NCBI RefSeq assembly: GCF_017874615.1 | Contig: NZ_JAGIKV010000023.1 | Span: forward strand, 59,059-123,058 | Length of the DNA: 64,000 nt | Origin: Paenibacillus xylanexedens | GTDB lineage: Bacteria > Bacillota > Bacilli > Paenibacillales > Paenibacillaceae | Reading direction: 5' to 3' | In this document: one piece after another, positions 35,263 through 44,171 of the stretch | How the letters are laid out: the number at the start of each line of letters is the position of its first letter | Numbering within the stretch: position 1 is the stretch's first letter | Translations under genes and position numbers: made by a program | Notes under the pieces: model-generated | The model's database searches: none | What the model was told of the DNA's origin: nothing | Seen by the model: the letters and a program-made list of their open reading frames with translations, nothing else

Positions 35263-38200
35263 CTAGTGCGGCACCTGTGCACTGAAATCATCCCGGCTGG
35301 AACGATCGGCATGGTAGAACACTACGTCTCCGTCCCTTAAAGTAAACGAGTTGCCATAGCTATCTTCGACTTGACGCTGAAATCCTTCCAGCAACCATTG
35401 GTTCATCAGCGGTGCATGGATATATTGCAGATGCGGAGCCCCCAGGTTCCCTTCCTGGATCGACTCCAAGTTAAAGTTCACAACAATATAACCATTTTTC
35501 AGGAAGATCGGTGACTTTGCATCTAAACCACCATGGGTACGCCCATACTCGGCCAAATTGGTTCCTGCTTGAACCACGTAAGGCTCGGCAGGTAGACTAT
35601 ACTCTCCATACCACTGCTGAATGGCAGCATTTGCACGAAGTACATCCGCACTTGCGTTCGTCGGAATATTCGTTTTGGGTCCGATAAACGTACGTAATTG
35701 CTCCGGCATCAGCAGCAGACTGTATCCGCCTACAGGGGTTTTCATCTTCGTAAATTTATCCCGATAGTACTCCTGATACGTACGTTCACTCATCATCCCT
35801 GGATGAATTTCGCCATAGCGATTATATTTGTAGGTCGCCGTATCTCGTAGTTGTTCCGAAGGTACTTGACGTAACCGGTCATTGAGAATGACAAACCGCT
35901 TGACTTGATCCTCTGCTGAACCAATACGAATAAAACTTCGCTGGTTCGTCGAGTAATACAGATCTACTGGTACGCGTGTTTTCCCATCTTTGCTAACAAA
36001 ATCAAAGGTCGGAGTCAGGCGAATGCCGTCTCTGGACCCGAACATATTGCCCTTGGTTTTGAAATCAAACTTAAAGTGATATCCCGTCTTCACAGCCACA
36101 TTCTGATACCCTTGCAGCGGATGACTGCCTGGGCGAATCGGTACGGTGAATTGCGGTTTGTTCCCCCGCTTGTCACCGTCGATGCCCTGCGTTCCCGTCC
36201 AATAACTGATCCAGGTTGGGGCAATACTGCCCTTAAATCGCCGGAAAACAAGCTCCCAGTTGTAGTCTGCAATGTCCGTGATTTCAAAGTCGTATAACCT
36301 CCCAATGACCTCCACAGATACTTCGTCGCTGGCCAGATGATAGGTTAGATCTGTGTTGGCATCGGGTTGGGCATTGCTTCTGGACATCGATTCAAACTCG
36401 GCAGGTGCATTCTCTGCAATATTGCGGAACTCCACCTGGTAATCTCCTTCGTCTACCCATACAGGCAGATAAAAGGTGGTATCGAGCACGTACACCGGAA
36501 TATCAATCCACGTACTCCGCGGGTAAAACTGTGTCTGGTCGGCACTGTACACGTCAAACGGAAACCTCACCTGTTTGATTCGATAATATTTGGCATAATC
36601 TCGATCCCCATATCCCGGATACGAGTTGACATCCAAATGCTGTCCGCTCGTGGGGATACGGACTGTGAACGGCCGCTCCAAAATAAGGGCAGACCGATCC
36701 ATATTCGGTATCGTTTTCTGATTATGAGGCTGATCGTCTGAAACAAGAGAATAGTTCACGACCGGAGTATGAACAGTGACCGTGTTAATCCCCGGAATTT
36801 CAAAGGTTTCTTCCTCATTACCCTCATTAACATTTCCACTCATTAATTCATAACGGATTTCGCCTGTGCTAGGCGTATCCTTCTTATTTAACAAGGTTTT
36901 GGATATTTCATTGTCAGGACTGTACAGAACATCTTTGCCAATCATTTGGGGTTCTGCGATCTGACCTGGCGTTGGCCCCGTTTCTTCTACTTTTGCGTTG
37001 TCCATGACAACAGCCCCATTAAACTTCAAATAGTCATTCTTAACTTGGACCTTTGGCACAGCATCTTCCGCAATTGATGAGAGATCATCTGTTGGTGTTG
37101 GAGGTTCGCTGGTCCCTCCCGGCACTGGCTGTGAAGGCGCTGTTAACACAGCCGGTGTATTGGGTGCGTAAAAGGTACCGTTCGTAGCCGCCGCATAGAT
37201 GGGACTACGATAATCAGCAGGATATAGTTCAATCTGTGGTAAAGCATAGTTTTTTAGGATCGCATCGGTTATCTCATAAACAAGCAAAGTGTCAATTTTC
37301 CAATACTCGAAATCCCGTTTCACAGTATAGGTGTAGGGTACTTTTACATCTCTAGATCTTGGAGTTGATACCGTTGTCGTACCGCCTTTACCATCCGAGA
37401 TTTCCTTTACGTCTGTCCACGTTTTGTTATACGTTTTTTCAACAACTACGGTATATGTACAAGTGCCTTGCATATTCACAAACTTATTTTGGAATAGGTA
37501 ACTTAGACCAAATACATTGCCATATAAACTCTCGGAGGTAGGGATACCTCGCAGTACGTCGAATGGCTCACTTCCACGTTGATCGGCCTTAATAACTGCG
37601 CTTGCATTAGGGTCCATTCTCTCCCCTGTCATTTCTCCGACAGGTGACTCTGCACATGCCGCATCTGGCGTTTCCGGAATTTCGGGTGGTGGTGTGTCGC
37701 CAACTGTAATCGTTACATTTTCATAAATGTGATACGGTCCATCTTCGGAATTCTTCCATTTTGCCGTGATGATTGCTGTACCAATATTTTTCGCAACGAT
37801 CTGACCAGTTTTTGGTTCTACATAAACTACGTTTTGTTTATTTGAACTCCACTCGATTTGGTCGGCGCGTTTGGAAACATTCACCCAGTTACCGAATTCT
37901 TCTTGGTCATACTGCTTGGTTCGGATTTCTGCTACAAGGGATTTCACATCATTAACCTGAAGTTGCATGTCTTCTCGGACACGGATCTCTTTGGTTTCAG
38001 TCACGTAACCGGAGTATTCAATTTTCAACGGGGTATCATAGGTCGCTTGGTATTTACGATGTCCATCAGGTCTAACACCACCATAAGGTTCTTTTTTTGT
38101 TGCTTGCTTCGGGTATCCTGTTTTTGTTTTTAGTATTGCAAACAAATTACCTTTTTCATACTCCGGCTTTGATCCAGGTTCAACTGTATAACTTGGGGCC

Positions 38201-38634
38201 GAGACATAGTTAATGTCTTCTATCCCTAATGATTTCACATATGGCCTTCTGAAAAGGTTTTGTTTATCATCACCTAATGATGCTGGAACATAATTTTGTG
38301 TATTAATCTTATCTTTTACAAATTCATCTCCTCTTGGTACGGCATCTGCTCCACTTCCATATGTGGTTGTTGTTACTCGATCAGCACCTTCATTCCTTGT
38401 TGCTGACCAAATATCACCGTCACCTTGCGTCCATACTGTCATAGGGTGAGGGGAGGCAGTTCCTGTCACCATTACCTTTATTGATTGTTTACCTTTGGCT
38501 AATCCACTAGGATTAACTTCAATACCTTTATTTGGGTAACCTTTATTAAAATTTGCATATGATGTATAAGATAATGCAAATGTAAGATATACAATTATGA
38601 GGGTAAACAAAACAGAAAAAACATACTTCTTCAT
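35263..38634 (-). CDS. Large secreted surface protein, DUF5704-like with Big_2-type domain
   Basis: 1123 residues. It opens with a hydrophobic signal sequence (VFSVLFTLIIVYLTFALSYT); no lipobox or LPXTG anchor is visible. Residues of about 220-315 resemble a bacterial Ig-like (Big_2) domain (NVVYVEPKTGQIVAKNIGTA). A Pro-rich linker follows near 316, and a second Pro/Thr-rich linker lies near 505. The long C-terminal half looks like the DUF5704 group of Bacillota exoproteins. It lies 12 bases behind the SLH-protein gene and is probably co-transcribed with it, so it may associate with the cell surface through that partner. Function unknown. Confidence 0.75.
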   Translation of the reverse strand: MKKYVFSVLFTLIIVYLTFALSYTSYANFNKGYPNKGIEVNPSGLAKGKQSIKVMVTGTASPHPMTVWTQGDGDIWSATRNEGADRVTTTTYGSGADAVPRGDEFVKDKINTQNYVPASLGDDKQNLFRRPYVKSLGIEDINYVSAPSYTVEPGSKPEYEKGNLFAILKTKTGYPKQATKKEPYGGVRPDGHRKYQATYDTPLKIEYSGYVTETKEIRVREDMQLQVNDVKSLVAEIRTKQYDQEEFGNWVNVSKRADQIEWSSNKQNVVYVEPKTGQIVAKNIGTAIITAKWKNSEDGPYHIYENVTITVGDTPPPEIPETPDAACAESPVGEMTGERMDPNASAVIKADQRGSEPFDVLRGIPTSESLYGNVFGLSYLFQNKFVNMQGTCTYTVVVEKTYNKTWTDVKEISDGKGGTTTVSTPRSRDVKVPYTYTVKRDFEYWKIDTLLVYEITDAILKNYALPQIELYPADYRSPIYAAATNGTFYAPNTPAVLTAPSQPVPGGTSEPPTPTDDLSSIAEDAVPKVQVKNDYLKFNGAVVMDNAKVEETGPTPGQIAEPQMIGKDVLYSPDNEISKTLLNKKDTPSTGEIRYELMSGNVNEGNEEETFEIPGINTVTVHTPVVNYSLVSDDQPHNQKTIPNMDRSALILERPFTVRIPTSGQHLDVNSYPGYGDRDYAKYYRIKQVRFPFDVYSADQTQFYPRSTWIDIPVYVLDTTFYLPVWVDEGDYQVEFRNIAENAPAEFESMSRSNAQPDANTDLTYHLASDEVSVEVIGRLYDFEITDIADYNWELVFRRFKGSIAPTWISYWTGTQGIDGDKRGNKPQFTVPIRPGSHPLQGYQNVAVKTGYHFKFDFKTKGNMFGSRDGIRLTPTFDFVSKDGKTRVPVDLYYSTNQRSFIRIGSAEDQVKRFVILNDRLRQVPSEQLRDTATYKYNRYGEIHPGMMSERTYQEYYRDKFTKMKTPVGGYSLLLMPEQLRTFIGPKTNIPTNASADVLRANAAIQQWYGEYSLPAEPYVVQAGTNLAEYGRTHGGLDAKSPIFLKNGYIVVNFNLESIQEGNLGAPHLQYIHAPLMNQWLLEGFQRQVEDSYGNSFTLRDGDVVFYHADRSSRDDFSAQVPH

Positions 38635-38646
38635 TCTAAACTAACC

Positions 38647-39858
38647 TCATTTCTTTCTGATCACAGCAAACGATCCACCGTCCATATCAAATTGGGAATT
38701 CGGGTTATTGAGATCAATGTAGTTAGCAACCCATAGTCTTACTCCCTTATTGTTTTCTTTGAAGAATTGCTTTGTATTCATGTTGGGCAAATTAATGTAC
38801 CCATACTTTTCATGCAATTTGTTTACTATTTTAGATCCACCTGTAAAATCAATAACACCATTTAAATAATGAATTACATCAAAGTCTTTAGCCTTAGGAT
38901 AAATAGTGATTTCTGAAAATACTGGTAGTACATTTGTCATTTCATCATAAAAGGACTTATCATCTGCTGCAACAAAGAGTGGCGCATAGATGCTTTTCTT
39001 TTTATTCCATTCCTGCACATTCACAGCAATTAAACGGTGAAACTCCAGACTCCCAGATCCATTTCTAAAGGTTTTTCTCTTACCTGAAATATCAGAGATA
39101 GAGGTATTGCCTGTTGTCAAACTAGATACCAATTCAAGATTAGATTTTTCTATTCCTACCATACGTAGCTCGGTTAAATCATCAAATGCAGTGGCATCCT
39201 TTTTCAGTACATTTTCGAGTCGCAACAAAATAGCAGAAGATTCCGCTCGTGTTGTTGTTTTGTCCATTCCAAACGATCCGTCTGGAAAACCGTTCATCAA
39301 GTTGGTTCCCATTGCAACAGCGAGATAAGGAATTTTATCTTGAGCAATTCCTGGTTTAAACGACTCTTTGACTGGAAGTAACGTTCCTTTCGTTTCAGCA
39401 AATGCTGTTTTATACTCAGCACTGGAAGCAACCAATCCGGAACTCAACCATTTGGCCATTTCCTCGCGAGTAATCGGAGTACTTGGTTTAAATCCGTTTG
39501 GATACTCTTTGGTATTAATGAACCCCAAAGTAACCGCCCGATCCACCTCAGCTTTACTCCAGTGTCCATTCAGATCCTTAAATGAATCAGTCTGGGCATC
39601 TTCCGGAAGTGTCATGTCTTTGGCTACTCGTGAAATTAGGGATGCAAATTCTGCTCTTGTTACCGAAGCATTGGGCTTGAACAATCCATTACCGTATCCT
39701 TTGAAGTATCCCTTGGAAACCGCAGATTCAATAGCAGACTTTGCCCAGTGATTAGCTTGCACATCTTTGAAGGTTGTTGTTGCGGCAGAAGCCTGGGAAG
39801 AAATCAATGTCGATACGACTACTACAGCACTCATTATAGGTAACATTATTTTTTTCAA
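38647..39858 (-). CDS. S-layer homology (SLH) domain surface protein
   Basis: About 403 residues. A signal peptide ends near SQASAA. Three SLH units follow: FKDVQANHWAKSAIESAVSK, FKDLNGHWSKAEVDRAVTLG with TREEMAKWL, and a third with MNGFPDGSFGMDKTTTRAES. SLH units bind pyruvylated secondary wall polymer, anchoring the protein. The C-terminal 180 residues are unrecognised. TTG at 39858 is eight bases behind GGAGAG; the 18 codons upstream are not likely translated. It precedes the large surface protein in one operon. Confidence 0.88.
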   Translation of the reverse strand: MKKIMLPIMSAVVVVSTLISSQASAATTTFKDVQANHWAKSAIESAVSKGYFKGYGNGLFKPNASVTRAEFASLISRVAKDMTLPEDAQTDSFKDLNGHWSKAEVDRAVTLGFINTKEYPNGFKPSTPITREEMAKWLSSGLVASSAEYKTAFAETKGTLLPVKESFKPGIAQDKIPYLAVAMGTNLMNGFPDGSFGMDKTTTRAESSAILLRLENVLKKDATAFDDLTELRMVGIEKSNLELVSSLTTGNTSISDISGKRKTFRNGSGSLEFHRLIAVNVQEWNKKKSIYAPLFVAADDKSFYDEMTNVLPVFSEITIYPKAKDFDVIHYLNGVIDFTGGSKIVNKLHEKYGYINLPNMNTKQFFKENNKGVRLWVANYIDLNNPNSQFDMDGGSFAVIRKK

Positions 39859-39878
39859 TTTTTCCACTCTCCGTATGT
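39845..39878. repeat. Duplicated SLH-gene 5' segment, original copy
   Basis: This 34-base segment spanning the ribosome binding site and first codons of the SLH gene recurs at 40508-40541 with only a few differences. Confidence 0.6.
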
Positions 39879-40043
39879 AAGGTTTTAGTAACTTTTTATT
39901 TGAACAATTCAAATTTATTGGTTACTTATTGAGTACCATATGCTCTAATCAACATCTCAATTAATCACTTTAATTTTCTTAAGCTTCAAAAAGGGCACTG
40001 ATTTCTTCCATTTATTACATATGACCCTTCGGATCCAAAAAAT

Positions 40044-40367
40044 TTATTCTAATTGAAACAGCCACTTTGGACCACCTACGTTTTCTACCTCATAAGTATT
40101 ATAGTTAATTGAAATAGAAACCTTCTCATTGATATCGTTGTTAACATAACCATATAAATTAACCTTTGGATAAACATAACCATCAAAAACTTGAGAATCT
40201 GTAAATTCAACCGTGACATCATACTCACTTTTAAAATATTCTATTCCTATAGGAGTAGCCTTTTTGATGATAATATTATTCTCAATCTGATATGCAATTG
40301 TACATCCACTCACCGATAAAACTAAGATCACTAAAATGGTCAATAAAACTTTTAATTTAGAACTCAT
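40044..40367 (-). CDS. DUF1433/TilA-like small lipoprotein, candidate immunity protein
   Basis: 107 residues with signal peptide and lipobox VSGC. The mature part, IGIEYFKSEYDVTVEFTDSQ then PKVNLYGYVNNDINEKVSIS, closely parallels the protein at 42048-42383 and fits the DUF1433 pattern. In Staphylococcus aureus the DUF1433 lipoprotein TilA protects cells against the type VII-secreted lipase TslA. A TslA-like gene lies 2 kb away, so an immunity role is inferred. It is encoded alone on the minus strand. Confidence 0.72.
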   Translation of the reverse strand: MSSKLKVLLTILVILVLSVSGCTIAYQIENNIIIKKATPIGIEYFKSEYDVTVEFTDSQVFDGYVYPKVNLYGYVNNDINEKVSISINYNTYEVENVGGPKWLFQLE

Positions 40368-40507
40368 CTGATATCAAGCACTCCTCATACAATGGAGCAA
40401 TACCGCCACCTTCTGCATTATTTAAACAGGGATTCACGTTTCATAATGAAATGGTTCGGATCCATTGAATTTATTGGTTCAATTGTATTTACATTAATAG
40501 AGAGATA

Positions 40508-40541
40508 TGGATAACATTATTTTTTCAATTGTTCCACTCTC
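40508..40541. repeat. Duplicated SLH-gene 5' segment, displaced copy
   Basis: CGGAGAGTGGAACAATTG followed by AAAAAATAATGTTA (minus strand) repeats the start region of the SLH gene but leads into no open frame. It is a recombination scar directly downstream of the decayed toxin tail. Confidence 0.6.
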
Positions 40542-40544
40542 CGA

Positions 40545-40796
40545 TTAGTTAGATTTAGTTCGTTTAGGCTCTTTTACTACTATGTAAATTTTCACTGTGC
40601 TCCGGAATCTACTTGTATAAAAATCTTCTCCCTTTTGATTAATGTAGTCCACTAGTTCCGACGTATGCTCCAGGTGCCATTCATCCAACTGCTTAATACT
40701 CATTTGAAGATCCCACACAATCGGTACAAGTCGCTGACTATGGGCTGCTCTCGGTATACTCGAAAAGGTTCTGTTGAATCCGTTCAGAGGCATCAA
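40545..40796 (-). pseudogene. Decayed C-terminal fragment of a second TslA-like toxin
   Basis: The frame encodes LVPIVWDLQMSIKQLDEW followed by ELVDYINQKGEDF. This aligns with the tail of the lipase at 42449-43798 (LEPIVDRLTSDLRKFSRW, then IIAEYINKKAEDF) with about 14 identities in 38 residues. No lipase domain is attached. It lies on the opposite strand to the intact toxin and is separated by an in-frame TAG from the small signal-like frame upstream. Confidence 0.55.
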
Positions 40797-40904
40797 CTAA
40801 ACAGTTGCTTCAGCTTTACCGAGATGATAAGTAAATAGGACGAGCACAGAGGACAAAATGATTATCAAACTGAAACTGAGTATTGAACTGATGGTCTTTT
40901 TCAT
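40797..40904 (-). CDS. 35-residue hydrophobic peptide frame, probably a gene remnant
   Basis: ATG at 40904 has AGGGG ten bases upstream and lies 13 bases after the stalk-protein stop. It encodes a signal- or anchor-like peptide (MKKTISSILSFSLIIILSSV ... YHLGKAEATV) ending at TAG, after which the same frame continues as the toxin-tail remnant. It may be the N-terminal relic of a secreted protein fused by deletion to the tail, or a tiny membrane peptide. Confidence 0.35.
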   Translation of the reverse strand: MKKTISSILSFSLIIILSSVLVLFTYHLGKAEATV

Positions 40905-40917
40905 CAATCTTTTCCCC

Positions 40918-41868
40918 TTACTTGAATGGATTGATGATGGCCACAGCGTACTCGTCCAAATCACCATCTCTCAAGAGAATATAATCTGCTGAAGAAAATT
41001 TGAACTTCGTGTAATCATAATTCTCTACGAATTTTCCATTTTGAAAAAGATCCAAGCTACTTACTACTGGATAGTTATTCATTCCTGTTTTATCATCATT
41101 ATTTATAAAAGCCGCATCTAGCACCGAACGTCCCTTTGCAAAACTATCTTTTACTAGGAACGTTATGGGATTTCCTCTGACACTACTTCTAATCTGTACC
41201 ACATCGCCGCTACGTCCAGGACCTTTTACCAAATTAATGCTGTACACCACTTGACTATTCCCTAGTTGAATCGGTAAATCACTCTCTTTAATAATCTTCA
41301 CGCCAGGGTAAGTTTCTTTCTTCAAGTTTTTAAAATATTCAATGCTTTGTGTATATGCTTTAAAATCACTTAACTTGGTTAACTTAAACGCCTTATCATC
41401 TGTGCTCCGGAAGTTTTTGTTCCCGATCCAGACCCAACGACCAATCTTGTCCCACTCAACCTTTTGGCCAAGCCCTTCACTCACCAGACGTAGGGGAACG
41501 AAAGTCCGATTTTGCTTCAGAATAATTTGCGAGCCATAGTCCTTCTTCTGCCCATCAACGAGGGCTGAAGTCTGCCCGATCGTCATGTCCACTTTATGAT
41601 CTTTGCTGACGATCCCAACCTTGGAAACTTTGCCAGCCTTCGAGTATATCACCTTTGCGCCTAGGGCTTCCGAAACAAACCGGATTGGAACCATAACGCT
41701 ACCTTGGCCATCCTGGAATGGCTTCGCATCAGGAAACTTCATTTTTACGGTATTCAGCAATACCTCTACTTGCTTCGGATTACTTGCAGCTGCAACTGTC
41801 TCGTTTCCCGAACCTATCATGCTTACAGTCAATATACTCGCTAATACAGTTAATAAAAGTTTCTTCAT
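40918..41868 (-). CDS. Copper amine oxidase N-terminal (stalk) domain protein
   Basis: 316 residues with a signal peptide. Two stalk-domain units follow: VMVPIRFVSEALGAKVIYSK and TFVPLRLVSEGLGQKVEWDK, the standard Paenibacillus wall-associated motif. The C-terminal 180 residues are unrecognised. There is no copper oxidase catalytic domain, so the family name only describes the stalk. It lies inside the AT-rich island between the two immunity candidates. Confidence 0.85.
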   Translation of the reverse strand: MKKLLLTVLASILTVSMIGSGNETVAAASNPKQVEVLLNTVKMKFPDAKPFQDGQGSVMVPIRFVSEALGAKVIYSKAGKVSKVGIVSKDHKVDMTIGQTSALVDGQKKDYGSQIILKQNRTFVPLRLVSEGLGQKVEWDKIGRWVWIGNKNFRSTDDKAFKLTKLSDFKAYTQSIEYFKNLKKETYPGVKIIKESDLPIQLGNSQVVYSINLVKGPGRSGDVVQIRSSVRGNPITFLVKDSFAKGRSVLDAAFINNDDKTGMNNYPVVSSLDLFQNGKFVENYDYTKFKFSSADYILLRDGDLDEYAVAIINPFK

Positions 41869-41969
41869 TTTCTAAATCCCTCTGCTTTTCATATGTACTT
41901 CTTCTCACTTTCACTTCCCAGTATCTTTTTCTTTGCTTAGGTCTAACAAATCCTAAATATCAAAAAAAC

Positions 41970-42010
41970 CTGGCAATACTATCTTCAGTTTAGGACTTAT
42001 CTGATATCAA
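41970..42010 (-). pseudogene. Relic of a DUF1433-like gene start
   Basis: The minus strand reads TTGATATCAGATAAGTCCTA and continues, matching the sequence around the start codon of the gene at 40367 (TTGATATCAGATGAGTTCTA) at about three quarters of 40 positions. The start codon is changed to ATA and no frame follows. Confidence 0.45.
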
Positions 42011-42047
42011 ACAAGCTTACATTCTTCAATAAGTAAAATTTGTTCTT

Positions 42048-42383
42048 CTATTCACCAATCTTTTTAAGATCTAAAGGAATACCGGTTCCTGTAACTTCAA
42101 AATCACGGTAATCCAAACTAATTTTAATCTTATCTTCTTCTTTACCTACAATATATCCGTATAGCACCACTCTAGTTGTAATATAAGAAGCCATAACTTG
42201 TGAGTCGACAAATTCAACCTCCACACCATAATTATCTATAAAGTACTTCTCGCCTATAACCGTAGCTTTCTCAACAATTTGTTTATCAGTCAAGTAATTC
42301 TTAACAATTAAAAAACAAATAAACAAAACTACTATAGATAAAAAAACCAGTAGGACTTTAGACTTGATTTTAATGAGAGTCAC
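42048..42383 (-). CDS. DUF1433/TilA-like membrane-anchored protein, candidate immunity protein
   Basis: 111 residues, paralogous to the lipoprotein at 40044 (IGEKYFIDNYGVEVEFVDSQ, then VVLYGYIVGKEEDKIKISLD). The N-terminal helix VLLVFLSIVVLFICFLIV lacks a proper lipobox, so it is probably held by an uncleaved helix. It is divergent from the TslA-like toxin, with starts about 65 bases apart. The start is uncertain: GTG 42383 overlaps the AAGGGG site, while ATT nine bases inside has ideal spacing. Confidence 0.7.
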   Translation of the reverse strand: MTLIKIKSKVLLVFLSIVVLFICFLIVKNYLTDKQIVEKATVIGEKYFIDNYGVEVEFVDSQVMASYITTRVVLYGYIVGKEEDKIKISLDYRDFEVTGTGIPLDLKKIGE

Positions 42384-42448
42384 CCCTTGATTCTATCAGG
42401 AATAATATGTATTATTTCAATAATAACCTAGATAGGAAGGTAAATACA

Positions 42449-43798
42449 GTGAGTTTCTTAAATGATGAGCTTTTACACGCCATGTCGGAAGAATCATATG
42501 ATAGAGAATTCAGTACAAAAGATACAAAATTTCGCGAGGATTGGATACGAACCAATCTGCCTAATTCAACTCTCAACGATACGAACAAATCAGGATTTGA
42601 TGCGGTAGTGTTTCGCAACGATAAAGATAATCAAGTCGTTATAGCTTACCGTGGAACTGAACCTGATCTATCATGGGGTAAAGTCCCAGACATTGCAACT
42701 GATGGCATTGATGTTGTCGGGGGACGGTACAAAACCCTTAGAAAGACTGTCGAAAACAACCCTGACATTCTGTCAGAATCATCACCAAAATATCATGCAA
42801 CAAAAAGCAATTATGAGAACAATCAGTTCTATCAAGCTGAGAAGCTATATCGTGAAGTGAAAGAGGCTTATCCTACTGCGGAAATTTCTACAACCGGTCA
42901 CTCATTGGGTGGAGCACTTGCGCAATATACAGCTATACATAACAACCTGTCATCTACTACATACAACCCAGCCAGCATTCGAGCAGTTGTATCCGATGAT
43001 ATCCTAAAGAAAATAGATGCCGGAGAATATGATAAGAAAAACACCGCTTATGTCAACCCAGGAGATGGTGTTGGAGCAGGTTTTTCCAATACATCGACGC
43101 GGCATGCAGCCAATACAATCATGATTAATAAGACGTACGAGGAAGCGAATAGACCCAAAATCGTTATACCTTTAATAACCAAATCAACCGATACCTCTTC
43201 CGGTTTCTCTACACCATTCTGGAAGAATCTAACTTTCGTTTCAACTACGCTTCCATCTGGTACGCAAAACATGGGAGTCAAACTTTTCAATTCTTTCGGT
43301 GGGGAAAAGGCCCACGGTCTGGAGAACTTCGAGTTTGACAAGAATGGCTTTATTACAAATACACTTTATACACGAGATGGTGAAGTGATTGGTGGAAATC
43401 CAAGGTACACGGAATACATAAATACCCTGCTTGCCAATGAAAAAATGAAGGATACCGTAAATAAATTAATTGAAAAGTATGGTGCCAACCTAGGACCTCT
43501 TGGACAAATGGCCGCTGCCGGTGCTGGGGTTACCATCCAACTCTCACTAGAGAATCTTCAAAGAGCCGGACAAAAAATGCAGCAGCATGTAAATGAATTT
43601 CAATCTAGCCTCCCCACAGCAACCAATGCCATTCTCAGACTTATTGAGTCCAGTGATAGCCGCTCTCTTGAACCTATTGTGGATCGGTTAACAAGTGATT
43701 TGCGCAAATTTAGCCGCTGGTATGAAGAAGAAGCACATATCATTGCAGAGTATATTAATAAAAAAGCGGAAGATTTCAGACAAGCCGACGAGGGTTAA
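42449..43798 (+). CDS. TslA-like lipase toxin with C-terminal type VII targeting domain
   Basis: 449 residues from GTG 42449, eight bases behind AGGAAGG; 14 further codons upstream are in frame but unsupported. Residues 1 to about 300 are a class 3 lipase/alpha-beta hydrolase: AYRGTEPD, nucleophile elbow TTGHSLGGALAQY (Ser152), YVNPGDGVG (Asp near 206) and KAHGLENF (His near 289). Residues of about 325-449 are predicted all-helical, without a signal peptide. Lipase first and helical LXG-like part last is the reversed layout of Staphylococcus aureus TslA, a type VII-secreted phospholipase toxin. A WXG100-like partner follows 18 bases downstream. Confidence 0.8.
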   Translation: MSFLNDELLHAMSEESYDREFSTKDTKFREDWIRTNLPNSTLNDTNKSGFDAVVFRNDKDNQVVIAYRGTEPDLSWGKVPDIATDGIDVVGGRYKTLRKTVENNPDILSESSPKYHATKSNYENNQFYQAEKLYREVKEAYPTAEISTTGHSLGGALAQYTAIHNNLSSTTYNPASIRAVVSDDILKKIDAGEYDKKNTAYVNPGDGVGAGFSNTSTRHAANTIMINKTYEEANRPKIVIPLITKSTDTSSGFSTPFWKNLTFVSTTLPSGTQNMGVKLFNSFGGEKAHGLENFEFDKNGFITNTLYTRDGEVIGGNPRYTEYINTLLANEKMKDTVNKLIEKYGANLGPLGQMAAAGAGVTIQLSLENLQRAGQKMQQHVNEFQSSLPTATNAILRLIESSDSRSLEPIVDRLTSDLRKFSRWYEEEAHIIAEYINKKAEDFRQADEG

Positions 43799-43816
43799 AA
43801 AGGAGCGACGAAACAT

Positions 43817-44089
43817 ATGTCACGGAGCATTGTTGTAGAATTAGTGGATTTGATGAATGCCGAGAAGGAAATCAATGATTTAATGGATATGCTTGAAGCT
43901 AACAAACGTCATGTAAGATCCATTGATGAGAGTATTGGAGATTGGAAAGGTAAATCTGCGGAAGAATTACGAAGAAAGATGGATCGTTTCCAGAACATTT
44001 TAGGAGAATGGATTGCAGATTTCAAGCAGCAACAGATTGAGCTTGTGAAGTATACATATCGTATGGAGCGTGCAGATCGGGGAAATTAG
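43817..44089 (+). CDS. WXG100-like helical partner (TlaA-like secretion chaperone)
   Basis: 90 residues, entirely helical by composition, with the central W-x-G turn DWKGKSAEELRRKM and the helix IVVELVDLMNAEKEINDLMD before it. Length and motif fit the small partners that stack on the helical domain of type VII substrates. TslA of Staphylococcus aureus uses two partners, TlaA1 and TlaA2; only one is seen here. It is co-transcribed with the toxin and followed by a terminator. Confidence 0.78.
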   Translation: MSRSIVVELVDLMNAEKEINDLMDMLEANKRHVRSIDESIGDWKGKSAEELRRKMDRFQNILGEWIADFKQQQIELVKYTYRMERADRGN

Positions 44090-44117
44090 ATAACGTTCAA
44101 CTGATGAATAAGATGTG

Positions 44118-44163
44118 AAAAAGGAGGCTCCTTACCATCCAAATGGTAAGAAGCCTCCTTCAC
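44118..44163. terminator. Bidirectional rho-independent terminator
   Basis: AAGGAGGCT.CTTACCAT pairs with ATGGTAAG.AGCCTCCTT. It closes the toxin-partner operon and, on the other strand, the Nik-type importer operon. Confidence 0.87.
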
Positions 44164-44171
44164 TATAAATT

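Noticed and set aside
42384..44089. Complete type VII secretion locus
   Set aside because: No EssC, EsaA, EssB or EsxA-like gene is present in the window; only the toxin module is supported.
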